36,376 nt of DNA from Lachnospiraceae bacterium (GTDB taxonomy: Bacteria > Bacillota > Clostridia > Lachnospirales > Lachnospiraceae): positions 1 through 36,376 of the forward strand of contig JAUNGD010000034.1 of assembly GCA_030524705.1 (NCBI GenBank), read 5' to 3'. The notes under the pieces were generated by a model, which was not told where the DNA came from, searched no databases, and saw nothing but the letters and a program-made list of their open reading frames with translations. Each line of letters starts with the position of its first letter. Within the stretch, counting starts at the first letter, position 1. The position numbers were made by a program, and so were the translations under genes. This document shows, in pieces, positions 6,886 to 14,883 of this stretch.

Positions 6886-8172
6886 GTGCTGAATTATATT
6901 GCAACAGTAACAGAAGATCTTGTGGTTATAGTGATTCTGATTACCATGCTCTATGCTTTTTTTAACATGACCTGCGGTCACAGAGGGAGGCGTTCCCAGA
7001 AAATAGGCATCGCTGCCGGCCTGCTTGCTTCTGCGGCTATGGCGGTTGCAAAAAATGTTACCAGCAAAATTGCGACAAACCGATGGAATCTTTATATTTT
7101 TTATGTCGGCATAGCAGCTGCTTTGTTATTTGTTATTTTTTCCCTTCTTTCTATACGTCGGAAGTCTTCCGGCCTGACGGCAGCGGAGCTGATTGCTCAT
7201 TTGAGCGGAGCAATTCTGACGGCGGATCTGATTTTTTATGAAGCGCCGGATGTCATGGCCTATCCGTTTAAATTCGAGACTTTGGGGAGCGGAATATTTT
7301 CCGTTGCTTATCTGGTGCGGCTGATCGGATGGCTGGTGCCGCTCATTCTTTTGTACGTGATGGCGCGGTGCCTGTATCGGTCAATACTGACTCTGGGTTC
7401 TATCAGAATGCTGTCTGCATCGCTCTATCTGGCGCTTGCGGTCAATGTATTCCGTTTTGCGGGGCTGATTCTGGGAAAATGGCTGGCAAAACCGAAATGG
7501 CTTACCTGGCCGGTGTTCCGGTCGTCGGATCATCCCTGGGCCTTTCCCTTTGCAAAATTTGTATCCAACAATACTGTATTTTTTATCGTGATTACGGAAG
7601 TCATCGCCCTGCTGATTCCCATTGTCCTGGCAGCACGAAGCATCCATGTGACGCAGCCTTATGAAAATTCTGCCCAGCGCCGAAAATTGATTGCGGCAAA
7701 CAGGCACCGCCGGCGCCAGACCGCGGTAATCGTGCTGTGTGCAGCGGTCTTTGTCGTCAATCTCACTGTAGTCAAAGCGTATATCTCCCAGGAAGTGGAA
7801 TTGTCAGAGCCGGAGACATATGAGATTGAAGATGATAAGATATTGATTTCACTGGAGCAGCTTGCTGACGGGCACCTGCATCGCTATGAATACACAACGG
7901 ATGATCAGGTGAATGTGCGGTGGATCATTATCAAGAAGCCTGGTTCCGGGGCATACGGCGTGGGACTGGATGCGTGCAACGTATGTGGTATCGCCGGATA
8001 TTTTGAGCGTGACGGGCAGGTAGTCTGCAAGCGGTGCGATGTTGTGATGAATATTAACACAATCGGATTCCAGGGAGGCTGCAACCCGATTCCGCTGGAA
8101 TATACGGTGGAGAACGGCTCCATTGTGATTCCGGTACAGGCGGTCATTGACGGAAAGAAGAAATTTGAATAA
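6886..8172 (+). CDS. DUF2318 membrane protein with Fe-S type cysteine motif
   Basis: A 428-residue protein starting at GTG 6886, six bases after GGAGGAG. It has about eight membrane helices up to residue 300, ending with the segment AVIVLCAAVFVVNLTVVKAY, then an extracytoplasmic domain. That domain carries CNVCG, then CKRC about 16 residues later, and a further Cys in FQGGCNPIP: the DUF2318 signature, annotated as Fe-S containing. Homologues sit next to FTR1/P19 in other bacteria (Cj1660 in Campylobacter jejuni). A redox role, such as keeping iron ferrous or passing electrons, is plausible but unproven. Confidence 0.85.
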   Translation: MLNYIATVTEDLVVIVILITMLYAFFNMTCGHRGRRSQKIGIAAGLLASAAMAVAKNVTSKIATNRWNLYIFYVGIAAALLFVIFSLLSIRRKSSGLTAAELIAHLSGAILTADLIFYEAPDVMAYPFKFETLGSGIFSVAYLVRLIGWLVPLILLYVMARCLYRSILTLGSIRMLSASLYLALAVNVFRFAGLILGKWLAKPKWLTWPVFRSSDHPWAFPFAKFVSNNTVFFIVITEVIALLIPIVLAARSIHVTQPYENSAQRRKLIAANRHRRRQTAVIVLCAAVFVVNLTVVKAYISQEVELSEPETYEIEDDKILISLEQLADGHLHRYEYTTDDQVNVRWIIIKKPGSGAYGVGLDACNVCGIAGYFERDGQVVCKRCDVVMNINTIGFQGGCNPIPLEYTVENGSIVIPVQAVIDGKKKFE

Positions 8173-8184
8173 GGAGAGAGCAAA

Positions 8185-9483
8185 ATGATAATTCGTATGA
8201 TTCGCGGAGCTCTGATCCGGCAAAAGGGTAAGATGATGCTGATTGCATTTACGATTGCGCTGGGTACATCGCTGGCGACCGCCATGTTGAATGTGATGCT
8301 GGATGTAGGAGATAAGGTTAATCAGGAATTAAAGACATACGGAGCCAATATTACGGTAAAGCCTAAGGATTCTTCCCTCCTTTCAGATTTGTATGATGTG
8401 GAAGATGAAGGTGATGCCATTCAGACCTCTTATCTGCAGGAGGATGAGGTCAGTAAATTGAAAACAATATTCTGGGCTTTTAATATTGTGGATTTTGCGC
8501 CGTTCATGGAGACGGCAACCGCTCTGCCCGACGGTTCCGAGGCAAAGGTAGTGGGTACCTGGTTTAATCATCATTTGGATTTAAGTACGGGGGAGTCCCT
8601 GGATGCGGGGGTGACCACGCTGAGAACGTGGTGGGATTTAACGGAAGGTACGTGGATTGACGAGCAGCAGGATTCTTTGAACTCGGCCATGGTGGGAGCA
8701 GTCCTGGCCGAAGCCCAGGGGTGGCAGACGGGAGATACCGTTACACTGGATGGGCCGGCATCCTCTGCTGAGGTCACGATTGTAGGTATTTTTGATGGCG
8801 GCGGAGATGAGGATGAACAGATCTATGCGCCGCTGGATCTCGTTCAGTCGCTGAACGATACGGAAGGAAAAGTATCTTACATAGAGGTGAGCGCCCTAAC
8901 AACGCCGGACAATGATCTGGCCCGGCGTGCCGCCCAAAACCCACAGGCACTGTCCAGTGCCGATTATGAAACCTGGTATTGTACGGCGTATGTCAGCGCA
9001 ATCTGTTATCAGATACAGGAGGCGATCACAGACTGCGTTGCATCAGCAGTTCGCCAGGTGGCAGAGTCAGAGGGAACGATTCTTGATAAGACACAGCTTT
9101 TGATGATTCTGATTACGATTCTCAGTCTGATCGGTGCTGCTCTGGGAATCTCAAATCTTGTGACCGCCAGTGTGATGGAGCGGGCAAAAGAAATCGGATT
9201 GCTCAAAGCAGTCGGTGCCAGAGATCACTCTATCACAGGACTGGTATTGACGGAGATATTGATAACGGCGCTGATCGGCGGAGTGGCCGGTTATTTTATG
9301 GGCTTTGGATTCGCACAGCTGATCGGACAGACGGTGTTCGGCTCGGCAATCGAGATGCGGCTTATGGTGGTTCCTATTGTGATCGTGCTTATAGCCCTGG
9401 TAACTGCCGCCGGCAGCGTTCCGGCAATTTTTATGGTGCTGAGGCTTGATCCGGCTGAGGTGCTGCATGGTAGCAAAGCATGA
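8185..9483 (+). CDS. MacB/FtsX-type ABC permease, first of operon
   Basis: A 432-residue permease. An N-terminal helix (LIAFTIALGTSLATAMLNVM) is followed by a large extracytoplasmic domain (about 45-295) and three C-terminal helices, the FtsX/MacB layout. The conserved turn GLLKAVGAR after the second helix fits the coupling region that meets the ATPase. It follows the DUF2318 gene by 12 bases. With the next permease and the ATPase at 10669 it corresponds to the Cj1661-Cj1663 trio of the Campylobacter iron locus. Proteins of this type usually transmit mechanical work across the membrane rather than forming a channel. Confidence 0.88.
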   Translation: MIIRMIRGALIRQKGKMMLIAFTIALGTSLATAMLNVMLDVGDKVNQELKTYGANITVKPKDSSLLSDLYDVEDEGDAIQTSYLQEDEVSKLKTIFWAFNIVDFAPFMETATALPDGSEAKVVGTWFNHHLDLSTGESLDAGVTTLRTWWDLTEGTWIDEQQDSLNSAMVGAVLAEAQGWQTGDTVTLDGPASSAEVTIVGIFDGGGDEDEQIYAPLDLVQSLNDTEGKVSYIEVSALTTPDNDLARRAAQNPQALSSADYETWYCTAYVSAICYQIQEAITDCVASAVRQVAESEGTILDKTQLLMILITILSLIGAALGISNLVTASVMERAKEIGLLKAVGARDHSITGLVLTEILITALIGGVAGYFMGFGFAQLIGQTVFGSAIEMRLMVVPIVIVLIALVTAAGSVPAIFMVLRLDPAEVLHGSKA

Positions 9484-9510
9484 TCAGACAGAGAGAAGGG
9501 ATTACGGGAT

Positions 9511-10653
9511 ATGAATAAAAAAAGAAAAATGCTGTTAAAGATGGTTACGGCATCTCTGCTCAGAAGGCGGTCAAGAATGCTGATTGCTCTGTTGTCAATT
9601 GCAGTGGGCGCAACAATCTTATCCGGTCTGGTGACAATTTATTATGATGTTCCTAGGCAGATGGGAGCACAGTTCAGAAACTATGGCGCGAATATGATTT
9701 TGGTGCCGTCTGACGAAGAAACGATGACGCAGGAAGGTGCTCAGGAATGCATGGATATAATTCCGGCGGACGATCTGGTAGGAGCTTCGCCCTATCGCTA
9801 TATTAATGTCGAGATGAACAGCCGTCAGAGAATCTTTGTGGCGGCGGGAACCGATTTTGAACAGGTGCAGTCTACCAGCCCTTATTTTATGGTAGATGGG
9901 GAATATCCTTCCTCAGAGCGGCAGGTACTGGTGGGAAAAGAGACGGCAGAGCTGATCGGGGCCAGGATTGGTTCCGTGCTGGAGCTTTCCTACAAACCGG
10001 AGGGCGGCAAAAGAAACTCCTTGAAGTTTACTGTTTCCGGTATTCTGGACACAGGCGGGGATGAGGAATCCTATATTTTTATGACGCTGAAAGCAATGTC
10101 AGATCTGACGACCGAAGAGACTGCGCTGGATGTCATGGAGCTGAGCATTTCTTCAACAGAGGAGGGACTGGAAAATTATATTACACAGATTTCTGAAATG
10201 GATAATGGAATCCAGGCGCGTCTTGTAAAGAGGGTAACAAAATCGGAGGCTTCGGTACTGTCAAAGCTGCAGTCGCTGGTACTGCTGGTGACGGTGGTGG
10301 TGCTGCTTCTTACTATGATCTGTGTGTGTACGACCATGATGGCTGTGGTGTCAGAGCGGAGAAAAGAGATCGGCCTTAGAAAGGCATTGGGAGCTTCAGA
10401 TCAGAGTATACGCACGGAATTTTTATATGAAGGAATGTTTTTAGGATTACTGGGCGGCATTCTGGGAACAGTTCTGGGGTTTGTGTTTGCACAGACCGTC
10501 AGCGTAAATGTGTTTGAATCGTCAATTACGTTTCAGCCGCTGCTTCTGCCTGTCACGGTAATTGCCTCTATGCTGATTGCAGCATTATCCTGCATGATAC
10601 CGATCAAAAATGCGATTGCAATAGATCCGGCTTTGGTGCTGAAGGGCGAATAA
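9511..10653 (+). CDS. MacB/FtsX-type ABC permease, second of operon
   Basis: A 380-residue permease of the same family as its neighbour: one N-terminal helix (LIALLSIAVGATILSGLVTI), an extracytoplasmic domain of about 220 residues, and three C-terminal helices with EIGLRKALGAS between the first two. It probably pairs with the 8185 permease in a heterodimer served by the ATPase 15 bases downstream. The start is ATG 9511 behind an AGAGAAGGGA sequence. Its partner role is inferred from gene order. Confidence 0.88.
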   Translation: MNKKRKMLLKMVTASLLRRRSRMLIALLSIAVGATILSGLVTIYYDVPRQMGAQFRNYGANMILVPSDEETMTQEGAQECMDIIPADDLVGASPYRYINVEMNSRQRIFVAAGTDFEQVQSTSPYFMVDGEYPSSERQVLVGKETAELIGARIGSVLELSYKPEGGKRNSLKFTVSGILDTGGDEESYIFMTLKAMSDLTTEETALDVMELSISSTEEGLENYITQISEMDNGIQARLVKRVTKSEASVLSKLQSLVLLVTVVVLLLTMICVCTTMMAVVSERRKEIGLRKALGASDQSIRTEFLYEGMFLGLLGGILGTVLGFVFAQTVSVNVFESSITFQPLLLPVTVIASMLIAALSCMIPIKNAIAIDPALVLKGE

Positions 10654-10668
10654 AAGGAGGAGAAGAAA

Positions 10669-11343
10669 ATGAGTCTTCTGGAATTAAAAAATATTTCCAA
10701 AATATATGGAGAGCTGCATGCGCTTGACAATGTAAATATCCATGTGGAAAAAGGCGAGTGGGTGGCAATTATGGGGCCTTCCGGTTCAGGAAAGAGCACT
10801 ATGATGAATATCATTGGCTGCATGGATAAGCCCACGTCCGGAGAGGTTTATCTGGACGGCGTAGATATTTCAAAGGAAAACGGGAAAAAACTGACAGAGA
10901 TCAGAAGAGATAAAATCGGGCTGATCTTTCAGCAGTTTCATATGGTAAATTATCTGACTGCGGTTGAGAATATCATGGTGGCGCAGTACTACCATTCTAT
11001 CCCGGACGAAGAAGAGGCGCTGGAGGCCCTGGAGCGAGTGGGGCTTAAAGATCGGGCCCGGCATCTGCCGAGCCAGCTTTCCGGAGGAGAGCAGCAGAGA
11101 GTATGCGTGGCCAGGGCTCTTATTAATCATCCTGAGCTTATCCTGGCGGATGAGCCTACCGGAAATCTGGATGAGGCGAATGAAAATATCGTTCTGGATC
11201 TGTTCCGGCAGCTTCACAGAGAGGGAACGACTTTAGTCGTAGTTACGCATGACCCGGAGGTAGCAGAGGCGTCGCAGAGGACAATTGTGCTGAAAAACGG
11301 GCGTGTGGCAAAAGAGATTATAAATGAAAATTTTCAGGATTAG
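10669..11343 (+). CDS. MacB/LolD-type ABC ATPase, first of operon
   Basis: A 224-residue stand-alone ATPase. Walker A is GPSGSGKST (36-44), the Q-loop is FQQFHMVNYLTAVEN, the signature is LSGGEQQR (137-144), Walker B is LILADEPTGNLD (157-168) and the switch histidine is in VVTHD. The GNLD D-loop and short size are typical of the LolD/MacB group that drives FtsX-like permeases. AAAGGAGG gives the ribosome-binding site. It should power the two permeases just upstream. Confidence 0.93.
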   Translation: MSLLELKNISKIYGELHALDNVNIHVEKGEWVAIMGPSGSGKSTMMNIIGCMDKPTSGEVYLDGVDISKENGKKLTEIRRDKIGLIFQQFHMVNYLTAVENIMVAQYYHSIPDEEEALEALERVGLKDRARHLPSQLSGGEQQRVCVARALINHPELILADEPTGNLDEANENIVLDLFRQLHREGTTLVVVTHDPEVAEASQRTIVLKNGRVAKEIINENFQD

Positions 11344-11355
11344 GGGACAAAGAAA

Positions 11356-11769
11356 ATGAAAAACAGGAAAATCTGTGTGCTTGATGCGGCAATACTTATC
11401 TTGTTTTGCCTTCTGACAATCGGTGTTATTACCTTTCTCAGACCCTGCGGGGTACATGAGGACGGAAGCTACAGCTCTTGCCACTGGGCCGGCAGAATTC
11501 TGTTCGGATTTGGAATAACCGGAATCCTGGAGATGGTTTTTGTATTGCTTTTGCAAAAGCCGTTCCGTTTCGGTGTAAATGCGGCAGTATTTTTGCAGGC
11601 AGTTTTGATGGTGATGATTCCGGGAGGGATTGTCTCCCTCTGCGGGATGAATACCATGCGCTGCAATTTGATTATGAGACCGGGCGTCCAGGTGATTTCA
11701 CTGGTGATCGCTTTGTTGGCGGCAATTAATCTTTGGATGATTTGGCGATTGATACAAAAGGAGAAGTAA
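11356..11769 (+). CDS. DUF4418-type small membrane protein
   Basis: A 137-residue protein with four predicted helices. Cysteines lie at the membrane border: FLRPCGVHEDG, SSCHWAGR, LCGMNTMRCN. The CHWA and MxC motifs match DUF4418, a family of unknown function often seen with FtsX-like ABC genes. It sits between the first ATPase and the third permease with gaps of 12 and 1 bases, so it belongs to the operon. The conserved cysteines and histidine could bind metal or form disulfides; that is inference only. Confidence 0.75.
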   Translation: MKNRKICVLDAAILILFCLLTIGVITFLRPCGVHEDGSYSSCHWAGRILFGFGITGILEMVFVLLLQKPFRFGVNAAVFLQAVLMVMIPGGIVSLCGMNTMRCNLIMRPGVQVISLVIALLAAINLWMIWRLIQKEK

Positions 11770-11770
11770 T

Positions 11771-12973
11771 ATGAAATTCAGTAAAATTCCTTTGCGTAAT
11801 CTGCTTCACAGACGGGGACGTACTGCCGTTTTGACTGTTCTGGTAGCTTTACTGGCCTTCACATTATTTTCAGGGGCATATATAATGCTCAGCCTTCACA
11901 GCGGAATCGACAGCCTGGAAGCAAGGCTGGGAGCAGACATTATCGTAGTGCCTTCTTCTGCAAAGTCAAAGGTCGATCTGGACAACATTCTGCTGCAGGG
12001 AACCACCGGATATTTTTATATGTCGGCAGATTATTTTGATAAAATAAAGCAGACAGACGGGGTTGAGCAGGCATCCGCCCAGATCTTTCTTGCATCACTG
12101 AAGGCGTCCTGTTGTTCTGTAGCCGTGCAGGTGATCGGCTTTGATCCGGAGGCAGATTTTACAGTTCAGCCCTGGATTGAGAAAAAATACAATCAGAAGC
12201 TGGAAACGTATGATGTGATCGTAGGGGATACGGTAAATGCAGAGGTAGGCGATTATATTACCATTTACGAAAAAAACTGCCGGGTCGTAGCGCGCCTTGA
12301 CAGGACAGGAACCGGGATGGACACGGCAATTTATACTACCTTTGATACCATCCGGCTGCTGCTTTCTTCTGCGCAGGAATTAGGGCATGACCTCAAAATT
12401 TCAGGCGATCCCTCCAGTGTCATTTCCGCTGTGTATATTAAGACGTCAAAGGACGCTGCCGTGGAGAGCGTTGCGAATGATATTAATCTGCATGTCCGTA
12501 AGGTTCAGGCCGTAGAGACTAAGAATATGCTAAGCGGTGTATCCAGCAGCATGACGGGAATTTCATCCGCTCTTGTTCTATTGATCGGTATTGTCTGGAT
12601 TCTGGTATTTTTGATTATTATTTTTTCCTTTATCATGATTACCCGGGAACGCCGCCTGGAATTTGCGGCTCTCCGCGTGATAGGGGTATCCAGAAAAATG
12701 CTGGCACAAATGATTCGTAAGGAGACGGCAATCGTGTGTCTTTTGGGAAGCATTATTGGCGTCCTGGCCGGCTGTCTGGTGGTATTTCCCTTTGGAAGCC
12801 TGATTGAAGTGAGCTTGGGACTGCCATTTTTGACTCCCAGGCTGAGCACAGCAGCGGGGCTTGCGGCGGGCACCGTGCTGGGGGCGTTGATTACAGGAAT
12901 TCTGGCGTCTCTGTGGACGGTACGCCGGGTCAGCCGTCTGGAGGCGAGTACAATTCTACGGGAGGGTAACTAG
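11771..12973 (+). CDS. MacB/FtsX-type ABC permease, third of operon
   Basis: A 400-residue permease with an N-terminal helix (VLTVLVALLAFTLFSGAYIM), an extracytoplasmic domain to about residue 255, and three C-terminal helices with RVIGVSRKML in the coupling loop. It is followed without a gap by its own ATPase, so it looks like a second transporter unit. It may act as a homodimer. The Campylobacter p19 locus as I know it has only two permeases and one ATPase, so this unit is extra. Confidence 0.87.
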   Translation: MKFSKIPLRNLLHRRGRTAVLTVLVALLAFTLFSGAYIMLSLHSGIDSLEARLGADIIVVPSSAKSKVDLDNILLQGTTGYFYMSADYFDKIKQTDGVEQASAQIFLASLKASCCSVAVQVIGFDPEADFTVQPWIEKKYNQKLETYDVIVGDTVNAEVGDYITIYEKNCRVVARLDRTGTGMDTAIYTTFDTIRLLLSSAQELGHDLKISGDPSSVISAVYIKTSKDAAVESVANDINLHVRKVQAVETKNMLSGVSSSMTGISSALVLLIGIVWILVFLIIIFSFIMITRERRLEFAALRVIGVSRKMLAQMIRKETAIVCLLGSIIGVLAGCLVVFPFGSLIEVSLGLPFLTPRLSTAAGLAAGTVLGALITGILASLWTVRRVSRLEASTILREGN

Positions 12974-13717
12974 ATGAAGCTATCTGCAGAAAAAATTGCG
13001 AAATGGTATCACCGAAGCCGTGGGGAGGCCAATCATTTTTATGCGGTCAGAGAAACAGATTTTGAGTTGCTTCCCGGGAAACTGACTATGATTACCGGAC
13101 ATTCTGGAAGCGGGAAAACCACATTACTTCATATGCTGGCGGGACTTTTGAGGCCGGATGCGGGCAGAGTATCCGTTGACGGCATTGATCTATACGGAAT
13201 GAAAGATAAAGAACAATCGCGTTTCCGGAATGAGCATATCGGACTGATTACACAAAAGCACTTGAGTGTCCAGAGCTTAAATGTGCTGGAGAATATATTG
13301 CTGCCGTCTTCCCTGTACCATGACGGCTGTACAAATGAAGAAAAGGCGCTGGAATTGTTAGATTACTTTCAAATGGCGGATATGAAAGATGCTCTTCCGG
13401 GGGAGCTTTCAGGCGGAGAATTAAGGCGTATGAATGTCATTCGTGCCCTGACAGCGGATACGGAAATTCTTATGGCAGATGAACCTACGGGAGATATGGA
13501 CGCTGAGAATACGCAGCGTGTACTGAAAAAACTGAGGGAAAAAGCGGATGCGGGAACCGCAGTTTTATTAGTAACCCATGAAATGACTGCGGAAAAATAT
13601 GCGGATCGGATCTATATAATGGAGGCAGGGGGTCTGAATTTTGACAGGGGAGAAATGCAGGACGATGTGCCCATAGGAAACAGTCAAAATAGAAGCCTAC
13701 ATCAAGGAGCATTTTAA
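12974..13717 (+). CDS. MacB/LolD-type ABC ATPase, second of operon
   Basis: A 247-residue ATPase with Walker A GHSGSGKTT (42-50), signature LSGGELRR (145-152), Walker B EILMADEPTGDMD (from 164) and switch histidine VTHE. The ATG directly follows the TAG of the permease gene, so the two are coupled. The last 20 or so residues (from MQDDVPIG) read through DNA that, in another frame, encodes a hydrolase fragment. The natural C-terminus was therefore probably replaced when that DNA was joined. All catalytic motifs are upstream of the junction, so the enzyme should work. Confidence 0.9.
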   Translation: MKLSAEKIAKWYHRSRGEANHFYAVRETDFELLPGKLTMITGHSGSGKTTLLHMLAGLLRPDAGRVSVDGIDLYGMKDKEQSRFRNEHIGLITQKHLSVQSLNVLENILLPSSLYHDGCTNEEKALELLDYFQMADMKDALPGELSGGELRRMNVIRALTADTEILMADEPTGDMDAENTQRVLKKLREKADAGTAVLLVTHEMTAEKYADRIYIMEAGGLNFDRGEMQDDVPIGNSQNRSLHQGAF

Positions 13718-13802
13718 CGGAAAGATAGATATTGCCTATGGGTGTTCCCTGGGCGGTTCCGATCTTGACCAGGCGGGCAGGTTTTTCACGGGGCTGAATT
13801 AG
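13677..13802 (+). pseudogene. Alpha/beta-hydrolase remnant
   Basis: In the frame of base 13683 the DNA reads ETVKIEAYIKEHFNGK, then IDIAYGCSLGGS and SDLDQAGRFFTGLN, ending with TAG at 13800-13802. GCSLGGS is a nucleophile-elbow motif of alpha/beta hydrolases. In full-length relatives, as I know them, an intervening stretch separates it from a later GSSDLDQ. The direct join suggests a deletion between two GS-coding spots. The start of the gene is missing and the fragment overlaps the end of the ATPase gene. Confidence 0.6.
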
Positions 13803-14002
13803 GCGCTGACAAATCCATTGGTCTATCACTATCCGAAAGCATTTCAAGGACCCGGATATCCGAAGATACGATTTGGAGTATGAGGAGGTTTCATTATTGG
13901 TCGGGCGTTTGTTATGTATGTGGTCATTGCTTTGGCTGATAGATTTCTGCTGACATTATTTTGAACCGGTTTTTCCAGAGAAGTAAATAAAAATCCGAAT
14001 GG
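13803..14002 (+). other. Decayed intergenic stretch with possible hydrolase C-terminal scrap
   Basis: No intact gene. One frame around 13838-13880 reads HFKDPDIRRYDLEYEE, which looks protein-like and may be another piece of the hydrolase broken at 13677-13802. The rest shows nothing I can assign. Confidence 0.35.
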
Positions 14003-14037
14003 CACAGGCTATAACGAAATTACGGCCTGTGTTTTTT
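14003..14037 (+). terminator. Rho-independent terminator of the FTR1 operon
   Basis: CACAGGC (14003-14009) pairs with GCCTGTG (14025-14031) across a 15-base loop, followed by six T and then CTTT. It closes the iron operon and insulates the TetR gene. Confidence 0.8.
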
Positions 14038-14071
14038 CTTTGCTTTGGATCAGATATTTTTTTGAAGCCTA

Positions 14072-14100
14072 TTGACAAATGAGCACAGGGTTTCTATAAT
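14072..14100 (+). promoter_or_regulatory. Consensus promoter of the first TetR gene
   Basis: TTGACA (14072-14077), a 17-base spacer and TATAAT (14095-14100): a perfect match to the housekeeping consensus. The palindrome at 14100-14131 begins at the last base of the -10. Confidence 0.85.
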
Positions 14101-14131
14101 GATAATTAGATTATCGGTAATCGTATTATCA
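14100..14131 (+). promoter_or_regulatory. 32-base palindromic operator candidate for TetR
   Basis: Arms TGATAAT and ATTATCA enclose inner arms GATTA and TAATC around a TCGG centre. Of 32 positions only the TA/GT pair and the four central bases break symmetry. It starts at the -10 and ends 16 bases before the TetR start, the classic place for an autoregulatory TetR operator. Confidence 0.7.
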
Positions 14132-14147
14132 ATTGGGAGGTGGGAAC

Positions 14148-14789
14148 ATGGCAAGACCGGATCGCTCTCTGGATCCGCGGATTCTGGAGAGCGCCAGGAA
14201 TGAATTTCTTACTATGGGTTTCGAGAAGGCTTCGCTGAAAGCGATTTGTGACGGAGCCGGGGTGACAACCGGGGCGCTGTACAAGCGGTATGCCGGGAAA
14301 GAGGAACTGTTTCAGGCGGTCGTGGCCGACACGGTGGAGGCTTTGGAAAGGGTTCTTCGGGAAAAAAGCGTCACAGATTTTTCGGATGTTACAGATGCTG
14401 CCCTTGTTAAAGCCTGGGACATGGACGAAGCATACATGATGTGGTGGTTCCGGTTCCTGTTTGAACGGTATGACGGTTTTGTGCTGCTGTTAAAATGCGC
14501 CGAGGGAACACGGTATTCCAATTTCCAGCATGACTGGGTGGAGAAAATGACGCAGTCTACCTATCGCTATTATCGGGAGGCCTGCCGCAGAGGCTTGTGT
14601 ACCGCAGACATTTCAGAAGGTGAGATGCATATTCTGCTGACAGCTTTTTGGGCAACGATCTATGAGCCATTCATCCATGATTATCGGATGGAGCAACTGG
14701 AAGACCATTGTAAACTGGTATGCCGTCTGTTTGACTGGTTCTCTACCCTTGGTTTTTCAGAAGAAGCGGTTCATCATGTGATAATATAA
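14148..14789 (+). CDS. TetR/AcrR-family regulator, upstream of ABC pair
   Basis: A 213-residue protein from ATG 14148, seven bases after GGGAGG; the in-frame TTG at 14133 falls inside that ribosome-binding site. The N-terminal helix-turn-helix covers about residues 10-55 (ILESARNEFLTMGF, then VTTGALYKRYAGKEELF). The C-terminal ligand domain contains MMWWFRFLFERYDGF and resembles that of the second TetR protein at 18487. The gene has a consensus promoter with a long palindrome and precedes the ABC exporter genes, so it probably controls itself and perhaps them. The ligand is unknown. Confidence 0.88.
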   Translation: MARPDRSLDPRILESARNEFLTMGFEKASLKAICDGAGVTTGALYKRYAGKEELFQAVVADTVEALERVLREKSVTDFSDVTDAALVKAWDMDEAYMMWWFRFLFERYDGFVLLLKCAEGTRYSNFQHDWVEKMTQSTYRYYREACRRGLCTADISEGEMHILLTAFWATIYEPFIHDYRMEQLEDHCKLVCRLFDWFSTLGFSEEAVHHVII

Positions 14790-14801
14790 CTTGAGGTGTA
14801 T

Positions 14802-14830
14802 AAGGTTCCTTCTTTGGTGGAAGGAACTTT
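14802..14830 (+). repeat. Hairpin between TetR and ABC exporter genes
   Basis: AAGGTTCCTTC (14802-14812) pairs with GAAGGAACTTT (14820-14830) with one wobble and a 7-base loop. It begins 13 bases after the TetR stop. Only a short T-run closes it, so it may be a weak terminator. TATAAT at 14830-14835 starts at its last base and may be the -10 of an ABC promoter, though no good -35 is visible. Confidence 0.45.
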
Positions 14831-14840
14831 ATAATCCACA

Positions 14841-14862
14841 TTGGTTAGCGAGAACTAACCAA
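14841..14862 (+). promoter_or_regulatory. DtxR-type operator candidate, site 4
   Basis: TTGGTTAG-CGAGAA-CTAACCAA is a perfect inverted repeat with 8-base arms, the best of the TTAG-N6-CTAA family here. It lies just downstream of TATAAT (14830-14835) and 22 bases before the first ABC gene. It places the exporter pair under the same presumed metal regulator as the FTR1 operon. Confidence 0.68.
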
Positions 14863-14883
14863 ATAATAAAAGGAGGAATCAAA

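Noticed and set aside
14802-14835. Riboswitch in the leader of the ABC pair
   Set aside because: Only one simple hairpin followed by a protein-type palindrome is present; no conserved riboswitch core can be recognised.
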